A stretch of DNA of 6,974 nt from Micavibrio_A sp040381535 (GTDB lineage: Bacteria > Pseudomonadota > Alphaproteobacteria > Micavibrionales > Micavibrionaceae): the NCBI GenBank assembly GCA_040381535.1, contig JBEIHF010000045.1:1-6974 (forward strand). Direction: 5' to 3'. This document shows, in pieces, positions 1 through 5,527 of the stretch. Position numbers and translations under genes: made by a program. The stretch's first letter is position 1. Each line of letters starts with the position of its first letter. The notes under the pieces were generated by a model. That model had not been told where the DNA came from. It saw only the letters and a program-made list of their open reading frames with translations, and ran no database searches.

Positions 1-16
1 AAGCAGTGTTTTGGTG

Positions 17-22
17 TATAGT
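17..22 (+). promoter_or_regulatory. Possible -10 box for the gene at 30
   Basis: The hexamer TATAGT matches the sigma70 -10 consensus at five of six positions and ends 7 bases before the ATG at 30. Transcription would start at about the first base of that ATG, giving a leaderless mRNA. The matching -35 box would lie outside the window, so the call rests on one hexamer plus the similar geometry seen upstream of 5470 and 5528. Confidence 0.35.
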
Positions 23-29
23 GCCCTCC

Positions 30-911
30 ATGCCTTCAATCAATTTCAAAGATGCAGCCTTTGGCAAAAACACCATCGTGGGTTCGTTTCCGTCACGCGC
101 CGCGCTTGAAGATGCGTGCGAGAAAATGGATCCTGACAATTCCGCTTATAAAGTCTGGGCGATAGATCATGATGTAGATCCGAATTCGGGCAGCATTCTT
201 ACCACTGCTTACAATCCCGTCCTTTTGCAACGCCGCGAGGCTGCCCAGGACACCCAATTGAGTGTGCATACAGGTGAGATACCGTCATCGGGCCTGAACT
301 TTCAAACTCATCCGTATGTTGCTTTTGCGATAGAGCAAACGGCCAAAGAAAATGGTCCTGATAAACCTGTCAGAATTCTGGAGATTTCTACAACCCGCGA
401 GACCCAGTATTTTGAGCTTCAGAAACAAAACCCGCATATTTCCATTCAAATGGTGACCGCTGCCCACAATCAGGAATATGCTAATCGGCGCAATAACCAC
501 ATTCTAACAAATGCCCCCGAACTTGCGGGCAAATATGAATTCCAGAGCGCGTGGGCTGGGCAAGATTTCGATCATGTAATCGTCAATGCCGCCGCGTTTT
601 ATCTTGATGAAAGTGGCGTGAAAGATCTTGTTACGCAAATCGCGGACACCGGCGCGCGTCGTGTTACTTTTATAAATCAACTGCGCAACGATGATCCGGA
701 CGGCGATCCCCAATGGAAAGCACAACTCAATGGCGGCGCCATTTTGATACGCGTTTCCGGCCGCGGGGAATTGGCGCGTTTATGGGATGAGGCAGGATAC
801 GACCAAGAAAACTTTGCCGAAGGCCCTGCCACATTCGACCAGCATAAGGGTAGCGGTTTTGCCCAACAAAATCCGTTTCTGGAACATTTCTCTTTTATTC
901 TAAGACCATAA
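30..911 (+). CDS. Unrecognised protein with a degenerate class I methyltransferase-like C-terminal half
   Basis: This is a 293-residue protein with no signal peptide or membrane segment, so probably cytoplasmic. I do not recognise the family. From about residue 90 the order of elements resembles a SAM-dependent methyltransferase (Rossmann-like) fold. It has a helix (PYVAFAIEQTAKENG), a hydrophobic strand VRILEIS at 115-121, a second strand ISIQMVTA near 137-144, a strand FDHVIVNAAAFYLDE near 180-194 in the motif IV/post-I position, and then ARRVTFINQ near 210. The glycine-rich SAM loop expected after strand 1 (E/DxGxGxG) is replaced by EISTTRET, so SAM binding is doubtful. Residues 1-85 look like a separate small alpha/beta region. 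ATG 30 is preferred over an in-frame GTG at 6 because a -10-like box lies between them. The gene converges on the lipoprotein gene at 939 and ends in a shared terminator. The coding call is strong and the fold assignment weak. Confidence 0.75.
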   Translation: MPSINFKDAAFGKNTIVGSFPSRAALEDACEKMDPDNSAYKVWAIDHDVDPNSGSILTTAYNPVLLQRREAAQDTQLSVHTGEIPSSGLNFQTHPYVAFAIEQTAKENGPDKPVRILEISTTRETQYFELQKQNPHISIQMVTAAHNQEYANRRNNHILTNAPELAGKYEFQSAWAGQDFDHVIVNAAAFYLDESGVKDLVTQIADTGARRVTFINQLRNDDPDGDPQWKAQLNGGAILIRVSGRGELARLWDEAGYDQENFAEGPATFDQHKGSGFAQQNPFLEHFSFILRP

Positions 912-938
912 AAAACGGCCCCGTTTGGGGCCATTTTC
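910..938. terminator. Bidirectional rho-independent terminator between convergent genes
   Basis: A perfect 6-bp GC stem (GGCCCC at 917-922, GGGGCC at 927-932) closes a GTTT tetraloop. It is flanked by six A's on the left (910-915) and ATTTTC on the right (933-938). Read rightward, the stem is followed by TTTT; read leftward, by GTTTTTT. It can therefore end both the gene finishing at 911 and the gene finishing at 939. It fills essentially the whole 27-base gap between the two stop codons. Confidence 0.9.
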
Positions 939-1853
939 TCATTTGTTCGGACCGTCTTTCGAGGGTGGAAGCGGCGGGAGTGCTACTGGCACGTAAGGCG
1001 GCGGACACTCCATCGAAGATTTCAAGAGATCAGGCCATTTCTCCACCCAGCCGCGCTCATGATCAGCGTCCTGCACCAGCGTGTAATGGACGCAATTCGA
1101 TTCACCCATCGATTGACGGAAGGAATGATAAACCGAAGGCGGCGCCACATTGTCGCCCGCACCGATAAAGTGGTGTTGGGGAAGTTTGGCGAGGCCGGCC
1201 GCAATTTTATCGGCGGTGATGGAATCCGCATCAAGCACTTGGCCCGTTTGTCCGTAAATCATCGAAGGCACGAGATTGCCCGCAACGGTGCGCAAAGACG
1301 CCACATCGTTGCGCGTGGTGGCAAGCGCCGCCGCGATGTTAGCGCCGCCATCATAGCCGATCAAATTGAATTCGGTTATATCGTAGCGCAGTTTGATTTC
1401 ATTTAGCAGTTCGTCATAGGCTGCGAGCACTTCGGGAGAGAAGCGGCGGTTGGTGTAAAAGGCGGGATTGCAGCCTTCGGGATCGGGCGATTCTTTATAC
1501 ATGCAAGGACGCGAAATATAGGCGATGTTGCTCGCATTGTCGCGGGAAGCGAGGTGCAGCCCGACCGGATTTTCTGGCGATGAATCTTCGGAAACGTTGC
1601 GGTTCAGATAAGTCGCCTCGCCATCGCCTTCGATATAGATGTTGGCGGGTTCGTTATGTTTGTGCATGCGTTCCCACAACTGGAAATCCATCTCCGGCGT
1701 CGCATAGCGGCGGTCCACCATAAAGGCGGGGCGGGCGATCCGTTCCGCCGTGATTTCGCGGTATTCTTCGACGACGGGCGTACAGGCCACCATGATGGCG
1801 GCGAGCGCTAAGCTAGAAAGAACGGCAAGTTTGATTTTGTTTTTCTGGTTCAT
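939..1853 (-). CDS. Alpha/beta-hydrolase-fold lipoprotein with Asp in the nucleophile elbow
   Basis: This is a 304-residue predicted lipoprotein. It has a basic start (MNQKNKIK), a hydrophobic segment, and a lipobox-like MVAC with the modified Cys at 24. The hydrolase fold is suggested by an oxyanion-type turn YIEGDGEA at 73-80, a nucleophile elbow LIGYDGGA at 164-171, an acid candidate D234 (GAGDNVAPP) and a histidine H265 (DADHERGW). Related proteins as I remember them share the YIEGDG, NPVGL, ARPC and VAGNL landmarks but have GYSGG. Here the elbow residue is D168, read from the codon GAT. An Asp nucleophile is known in haloalkane dehalogenases and epoxide hydrolases, but the protein could also be inactive. 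Four cysteines in the mature part (117, 128, 254, 282) suit an oxidising periplasm. The C-terminus (283-304) is proline-rich. There is no Shine-Dalgarno sequence before the ATG. It has its own promoter at 1902-1930 and ends at the shared terminator. The substrate is unknown. Confidence 0.82.
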   Translation of the reverse strand: MNQKNKIKLAVLSSLALAAIMVACTPVVEEYREITAERIARPAFMVDRRYATPEMDFQLWERMHKHNEPANIYIEGDGEATYLNRNVSEDSSPENPVGLHLASRDNASNIAYISRPCMYKESPDPEGCNPAFYTNRRFSPEVLAAYDELLNEIKLRYDITEFNLIGYDGGANIAAALATTRNDVASLRTVAGNLVPSMIYGQTGQVLDADSITADKIAAGLAKLPQHHFIGAGDNVAPPSVYHSFRQSMGESNCVHYTLVQDADHERGWVEKWPDLLKSSMECPPPYVPVALPPLPPSKDGPNK

Positions 1854-1901
1854 GGCGGGGCATCCGGATGTGGATAGGGGGAATCAATTAAGAACTTGAA
1901 T

Positions 1902-1930
1902 ATTTTAGGCCGAATCCCCGCCTTTGTGAA
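1902..1930 (-). promoter_or_regulatory. Sigma70-type promoter for the hydrolase lipoprotein gene
   Basis: On the minus strand, TTCACA (1930-1925; five of six matches to TTGACA) is followed by exactly 17 bases and then TAAAAT (1907-1902; five of six matches to TATAAT). Predicted transcription starts near 1895, leaving a leader of about 40 bases. The promoter occupies the 92-base gap after the upstream leftward gene. A 7-bp direct repeat, GAATCCC in plus-strand sense, lies at 1912-1918 and 1928-1934, 16 bases apart, over the spacer and -35 box. It might be an activator or repressor site, but the repeat is short. Confidence 0.65.
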
Positions 1931-1945
1931 TCCCTAATCAGCGGC

Positions 1946-2590
1946 CTATTGGGTCTTAACGGCATCGGGATGCCATCCGTTCCGCCATTCTTCGAGGGGG
2001 ACGATATAGGCAGGGACCCCGTTATCCTCGAACCATGAATCCACGGCGAATCTTTCGCCTGTTTTGGTGTCGGTGATGACCGCCGTCTGGTGCATCCATC
2101 CGCGTCCGGAAATCAGGGGGTAGCGGACTTCGGGTTGCCCAATCTCGTGGAAAGTGATCAGGCCTTTTTGTTGTAAAAGAGTGAGATAGACGGTGGTGTT
2201 CGTAGATTCGTCCACGCAATCTAATTGCCCGTCGCCCGTTTGCACGAATGTACCTTCGCGGTCCCCTTCGGTTTTGGTGATGGGCCCGAGCACCTCTTCG
2301 AACACGCCGATAATTTTTCCAATTTTTTCACGCTCTTGGGCTGCCGTCTTCGCCTTTTTGCCGAAGGATTTTTCGATGCGTTTCCATTCCGGCTTACCCA
2401 GCGTGACGTTTTTTACCACCGCGCAATCGTAATTCTGGCAGTGCGGGAAGGAGGCGATGGTCGGTGTTTTTAATTTCTTGCTCGCCATGTATTGGTCCAT
2501 GGTGGGGTAGAGCGTGTCCGCGCAGCCTGAAAGCATGGGGGCCGAAATCAGTAGAAGAGAAAACAAGGAAATGGCGGTTTTCAGCTTCAT
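1946..2590 (-). CDS. Lipoprotein with a transglutaminase/papain-like Cys-His-Asp active site
   Basis: This is a 214-residue lipoprotein with a canonical lipobox LSGC (Cys23) after a 22-residue signal peptide. The mature protein carries a plausible papain-fold triad in the expected order: C125 in QLDCVDESTN, H167 in GWMHQTAVI and D184 in FAVDSWFED. This order and spacing are typical of bacterial transglutaminase-like cysteine peptidases. The closing NGVPAYIVPLEEW block looks like a conserved family tail. Two more cysteines, C51 and C56, could form a disulfide. It should act at the periplasmic face of a membrane, perhaps on peptides, cell-wall peptides or protein side chains; the substrate is unknown. 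Its ATG overlaps the xth stop in an ATGA, so translation is probably coupled, and it has no Shine-Dalgarno sequence. It is the last gene of the operon, and I see no convincing terminator after its TAG. Confidence 0.8.
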   Translation of the reverse strand: MKLKTAISLFSLLLISAPMLSGCADTLYPTMDQYMASKKLKTPTIASFPHCQNYDCAVVKNVTLGKPEWKRIEKSFGKKAKTAAQEREKIGKIIGVFEEVLGPITKTEGDREGTFVQTGDGQLDCVDESTNTTVYLTLLQQKGLITFHEIGQPEVRYPLISGRGWMHQTAVITDTKTGERFAVDSWFEDNGVPAYIVPLEEWRNGWHPDAVKTQ

Positions 2591-3342
2591 GCGATGGTCA
2601 AAATAACGGGCGTGTGGTCGGACGGGTTGTCCTCGCCGCGCGGTTCCTTATCTATGATGCAGGATATAAGGCGGTCTGTGACGGGGGGTGATGTCAGGAA
2701 ATGATCGATGCGGATGCCGTGGTCCTTTTGCCAGCGTCCCGCCTGATAATCCCAGAACGAATATTGCCCGTCTTGCTGGTTGAACACGCGAAACGCGTCG
2801 GTTAAACCGAGATTGCAAAGGCTGCGGAATTTCGCGCGTGTTTCAATGCGATACAGCGCATCGTTCTCCCACAACTTCGGGTCCCAGCAATCGCGTCCTT
2901 CGGGGATGACGTTGAAATCGCCGGTGATAACGAATGGAACTTCTTGTTCGCGTAAGTCTTTCAGACGGGTGTAGAGCCTATCCATCCAGCGCATCTTGTA
3001 ATCGAATTTTTCGCCGGGCCACGGGTTGCCGTTTGGAAGATAGACGTTGATGACGCGAATGCCGTTCACATCGATCTCGAGATAGCGCGATTGTTCGTCC
3101 GCATCATCACCGTCCAATTTGCTCTGAATCACGGTGAAGGGAAGTTTCGATAAGATGGCAACGCCGTTATAAGCTTTTTGCCCGACGGCGTGGGATTGGT
3201 ATCCGGAAAACGCACCTTCGGGGAATTCCAGACCTTTCAATTCCTGCAGACAAAGAATGTCAGGAGCTACTCGTTCCAGAAAACGCTGTACGTGCGGGGT
3301 GCGCACTTTGATCGAATTGACGTTCCACGTAACGATCTTCAT
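2587..3342 (-). CDS. xth: Exodeoxyribonuclease III (AP endonuclease)
   Basis: This 251-residue member of the exonuclease III/EEP family should cut DNA 5' to abasic sites and degrade duplex DNA from the 3' end in cytoplasmic base-excision repair. All family landmarks are present: KIVTWNVNSI at 2-11 (Asn7), the metal ligand E34 in LQELK, Y101 in NVYLPNG, D142 and N144 in GDFNVIPE, the RIDHFL block around D213, and the terminal SDHTPV with D242-H243. The length is normal for the family. The start overlaps the erpA stop by 4 bases (ATGA) and the stop overlaps the next start the same way, so it lies in the middle of a translationally coupled operon. Adjacency to erpA is a pairing I associate with alphaproteobacteria. 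Nothing appears truncated or altered. Confidence 0.96.
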   Translation of the reverse strand: MKIVTWNVNSIKVRTPHVQRFLERVAPDILCLQELKGLEFPEGAFSGYQSHAVGQKAYNGVAILSKLPFTVIQSKLDGDDADEQSRYLEIDVNGIRVINVYLPNGNPWPGEKFDYKMRWMDRLYTRLKDLREQEVPFVITGDFNVIPEGRDCWDPKLWENDALYRIETRAKFRSLCNLGLTDAFRVFNQQDGQYSFWDYQAGRWQKDHGIRIDHFLTSPPVTDRLISCIIDKEPRGEDNPSDHTPVILTIA

Positions 3343-3668
3343 ACGGAGAAACTGGTCCCGCAGCCGCAGGATGATTTCGCGTTGGGGTTTTGCACTTCGA
3401 AATGCGCGCCGATCAGGTCATCCGTGAAATGGATGACCGCATCTTTCATGTAGGGCAGGGAGACATCGTCGATGATCACGCCCGCGCCGTCGCGTTCGAA
3501 AACCTCGTCATCGGGTTTCACTTCGGCATCGAGGCTGAATTTATATTCGAAACCCTGACATCCGCCGCCATCGACCATGATGCGTAGCTTAAGGTTGGGG
3601 TTGCCGTCCTTGGCCTGTAATTCTTTGATCCGTTTAACCAGACCGTCTGTGAGTGTGATTGCGCTCAT
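3339..3668 (-). CDS. erpA: Iron-sulfur cluster insertion protein ErpA (A-type carrier)
   Basis: This 109-residue A-type Fe-S carrier of the HesB/IscA/ErpA family should accept clusters from the scaffold and pass them to apo-enzymes in the cytoplasm. The three cluster-binding cysteines are present: C37 in DGGGCQGF and C101 and C103 in the C-terminal SSCGCGTSFSV. The stretch QNPNAKSSCGCG and the acidic DDEVFERDG block favour ErpA over IscA or SufA, and no isc or suf genes are adjacent. The start overlaps the stop of the upstream protease gene (ATGA). An AGGA lies a few bases before the ATG and is the only Shine-Dalgarno-like sequence seen among these genes. The gene is intact and of usual length. 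Confidence 0.95.
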   Translation of the reverse strand: MSAITLTDGLVKRIKELQAKDGNPNLKLRIMVDGGGCQGFEYKFSLDAEVKPDDEVFERDGAGVIIDDVSLPYMKDAVIHFTDDLIGAHFEVQNPNAKSSCGCGTSFSV

Positions 3669-4966
3669 GATCCTATATCTTCCACATATTCCTGAACCCG
3701 TTTCATGCGGGTGTCAATATAACGGGGTATGTTCCCGACATTCGACAAAAGCATTATACAATAAAGTATAACAAATGTGCCCCCGAACAAGAGTGCCTTA
3801 CCGCGGGTGGTCATGGCGTTTCCTGTGACGCGCTCGATGGTTTGCTGGGCAATGTGGGCGCCATCGAATGACGGAAACGGCAAGAGGTTCAGCAACCCCA
3901 GGAAAATAGAAACCACGGCTAGAAGATGCCCGCCTCTGTATATGAGGTTATGGATTTTGGTCCCTTCACCGGTCACGCGGCTTTCATTATCGAAGACCGT
4001 CTGGTCAATGGGAATCATTTGCACGGGTAGTGAGGCAATTCCTTTTATGCGCTCTAGAGCATATACAAGCGCATCGTAAAGCTGGAGGTGCGCTGCTTGC
4101 TTTAAGTAAAAATTATCACGATTCATGCTTAGAAATACTAATGAATATTCCTCGCTGTACTTGTCTTGTATTTTATCGTTGGCATTCCCGGACAGGTAGA
4201 CGCGATAGAGCAAACTTTCTTTGGTATTGACCCGCACGCCGACAGTGGCGATCTTGTCCAAATCGCGGACAATCTCTTTGCGGGCTTTGTCTTTGTTGCC
4301 CTTTACGTCCACACCGTTTACGGAAGTGATGTCTCTTAATTTAATTGCGGTATGCTTCCAGAAAATGCCAAAACGCGGATGATTCCTCTCTATACCGTTC
4401 ATGTCAAAATATGTCACGCGCTCCGGTTTGATGCTGATGTCCAGTTCTTTTTCGCCGCGTCTGATGTGGAACACGGATTGGGGGAGATCGTCCACATAGG
4501 CGATGTCCTTAATATCGGCGTAATTTTTAACTTTCTGATTGTTGACCGCGAGTATGACATCGCCGGGTTCGAAGCCTGCTTTGTCGGCCATAAGGCCCTC
4601 TTGTACGCCCACCACAATCGGCGGCACCGATGGCTGGCCTATAGTCAGGAAAAGCGCCGCAAATAAAATAAACGGCAAAAACAGGCTGATGGCAGGCCCT
4701 GCCAATATAATCACCATGCGTTGCCAAAAGGGTTTTGTGTCCATAGAGGAGAGTTCGACATGTGCGCCGAGCGGCCATCGGTGCAGGCACCAGACAATTC
4801 CGTTCTTATCGGTGCGTTTGGAAATTGTCCTGCCGCGCCCTAGATTGACGGAAGTAATGGGGATTCCGAAAATCCGCGCCGCGATAAAATGGCCCAACTC
4901 GTGCACTAGCAACGCGATAAATATGATGATGATGAATGCGAGAAGTTTGAGTGGAAATAAAGCCAT
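3665..4966 (-). CDS. RseP-like site-2 membrane metalloprotease (peptidase M50)
   Basis: This 433-residue intramembrane zinc protease belongs to the RseP/S2P class, which cleaves membrane-embedded substrates such as anti-sigma factors. The zinc motif HELGH is at 22-26 inside the first membrane segment (about 7-30). A second segment lies at about 83-110, and two C-terminal ones at about 345-365 and 391-410. The third zinc ligand is D368 in NLLPFPSFDGAH. Between the membrane pairs lies a clear PDZ domain (about 117-181, AGFEPGDVILAVNNQKV) and a more degenerate second PDZ-like stretch (about 205-260, ITSVNGVDV). PLGAHVEL at 65-72 matches the RseP PLGGYVxM block with changes. The gene is not next to the usual rseP neighbours (dxr, bamA, lpxD), and no anti-sigma gene is visible, so it may be a paralogue with its own substrate. 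It starts 3 bases after the upstream stop without a Shine-Dalgarno sequence, and overlaps erpA by 4 bases. Confidence 0.92.
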   Translation of the reverse strand: MALFPLKLLAFIIIIFIALLVHELGHFIAARIFGIPITSVNLGRGRTISKRTDKNGIVWCLHRWPLGAHVELSSMDTKPFWQRMVIILAGPAISLFLPFILFAALFLTIGQPSVPPIVVGVQEGLMADKAGFEPGDVILAVNNQKVKNYADIKDIAYVDDLPQSVFHIRRGEKELDISIKPERVTYFDMNGIERNHPRFGIFWKHTAIKLRDITSVNGVDVKGNKDKARKEIVRDLDKIATVGVRVNTKESLLYRVYLSGNANDKIQDKYSEEYSLVFLSMNRDNFYLKQAAHLQLYDALVYALERIKGIASLPVQMIPIDQTVFDNESRVTGEGTKIHNLIYRGGHLLAVVSIFLGLLNLLPFPSFDGAHIAQQTIERVTGNAMTTRGKALLFGGTFVILYCIMLLSNVGNIPRYIDTRMKRVQEYVEDIGS

Positions 4967-4969
4967 GTT

Positions 4970-5476
4970 TTAGGTTGCGTGCTCTTGAAACCATTGGTCG
5001 AGCGCTTTCCATCCAGCACCGCAGCGTGCAAAAAAGTCATCGGCGTATTTCTGGTCTTTCCATTTTTTCTGCGCCGCCAATATTTCTTCTTGTGTATAGA
5101 CGCGCGTGACGGGGAAATTCAGTTTTCCTTCTTTGCCAAAACTGCCGATTGTAAACCCATGTTTGGCCATAGAAGGCTGAAGACTGGGGTCCGCGATGCA
5201 CCATTCATTGTCGATCAAAACCTCTGCGTAGAAATGTGTACAAGGCAAATCGGTGGGCAACATGTCAATTAATTGCGCGGGAATGAGTTTCTTGTCCCAA
5301 TAACTATCTCCCATGCGACAGCGGACAGTGTATCCCAGAAGCGCCAATCTCTGGACTAGTTCAAGGCTTTTGAAAAAGCAATTGTTGGCGGGTACGCCGG
5401 GGGCAAGACATAGTCCGTAAGGACGTGCCTGTATTTCCTCGAAAATCTCTTTTCCCCAATCATGGTTCATGGACAT
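4970..5476 (-). CDS. Small cytoplasmic transglutaminase-like protein with Cys-His-Asp triad
   Basis: This 168-residue soluble protein has no signal peptide. A transglutaminase/papain-like core is suggested by C33 at a helix start (PANNCFFKSLEL), then H81 on a strand (CTHFYAEVLID) and D96 (EWCIADPSL), followed by a glycine-containing turn. Cys-helix, His-strand, Asp-strand is the standard order in this superfamily, and GYTVRCRMG at 48-56 fits the strand usually found between them. Arylamine N-acetyltransferases share this logic but are much longer. The activity and substrate are unknown. It is the first gene of the leftward operon, 3 bases from the protease gene. Two starts are possible: ATG at 5476, or the third codon ATG at 5470. 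The second sits 8 bases after a -10-like TTATAT and may be the true, leaderless start. Confidence 0.78.
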   Translation of the reverse strand: MSMNHDWGKEIFEEIQARPYGLCLAPGVPANNCFFKSLELVQRLALLGYTVRCRMGDSYWDKKLIPAQLIDMLPTDLPCTHFYAEVLIDNEWCIADPSLQPSMAKHGFTIGSFGKEGKLNFPVTRVYTQEEILAAQKKWKDQKYADDFFARCGAGWKALDQWFQEHAT

Positions 5477-5478
5477 AT

Positions 5479-5484
5479 ATATAA
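5479..5484 (-). promoter_or_regulatory. Possible -10 box of the leftward operon
   Basis: On the minus strand TTATAT (5484-5479), or TATATA one base on, lies 7-8 bases upstream of the ATG at 5470. If used, transcription begins at about that ATG, inside the longer reading frame that starts at 5476. I see no good -35 at 16-18 bases, so the promoter is tentative. It would drive all five genes down to 1946. Confidence 0.35.
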
Positions 5485-5490
5485 GGTGTC

Positions 5491-5519
5491 TTGTGAATCT
5501 TTTCCACTGTCATTACAAT
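5491..5519 (+). promoter_or_regulatory. Sigma70-type promoter for dgt
   Basis: TTGTGA (5491-5496; four of six matches to TTGACA) is followed by 17 bases and TACAAT (5514-5519; five of six matches to TATAAT). Transcription should start 6-8 bases later, at 5526-5528, which is the dgt ATG itself, so the message is predicted to be leaderless or nearly so. No Shine-Dalgarno sequence is present, which agrees. Confidence 0.6.
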
Positions 5520-5522
5520 GAC
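5509..5522. promoter_or_regulatory. Inverted repeat over the dgt -10 box (possible operator)
   Basis: GTCATT (5509-5514) and AATGAC (5517-5522) form a perfect 6-bp inverted repeat separated by AC. The repeat covers the predicted dgt -10 box (5514-5519). A dimeric regulator bound here would block RNA polymerase. The 2-base gap is too small for a stable RNA hairpin, and most of it would not be transcribed. A repeat of this size is expected once or twice by chance in the whole window, so only its position supports function. Confidence 0.35.
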
Positions 5523-5527
5523 TTTCC

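Noticed and set aside
6..29. GTG at 6 as start of the first gene
   Set aside because: A -10-like TATAGT lies at 17-22 and the added residues look non-coding, so ATG 30 is preferred. This remains uncertain because the upstream sequence is missing.
1059..1406. 115-codon open frame on the plus strand
   Set aside because: It lies antisense inside the lipoprotein gene 939-1853, which has a signal peptide and fold landmarks. The predicted product is Arg/His-rich, as expected of a shadow frame.
1931..1953. CCCTAAT / ATTGGG pairing around the end of the leftward operon as a terminator
   Set aside because: The stem is short and bulged, overlaps the stop codon and has no U-tract. No convincing terminator is visible here.
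4923..4936. ATG trinucleotide run (plus strand) as a slippage or phase-variation tract
   Set aside because: It is only about four units and in-frame in the protease membrane segment (an Ile run), so changes would not shift the frame.
4539..4973. 144-codon open frame on the plus strand
   Set aside because: It is antisense to the N-terminal part of the site-2 protease, where HELGH and the PDZ domain prove the other strand.
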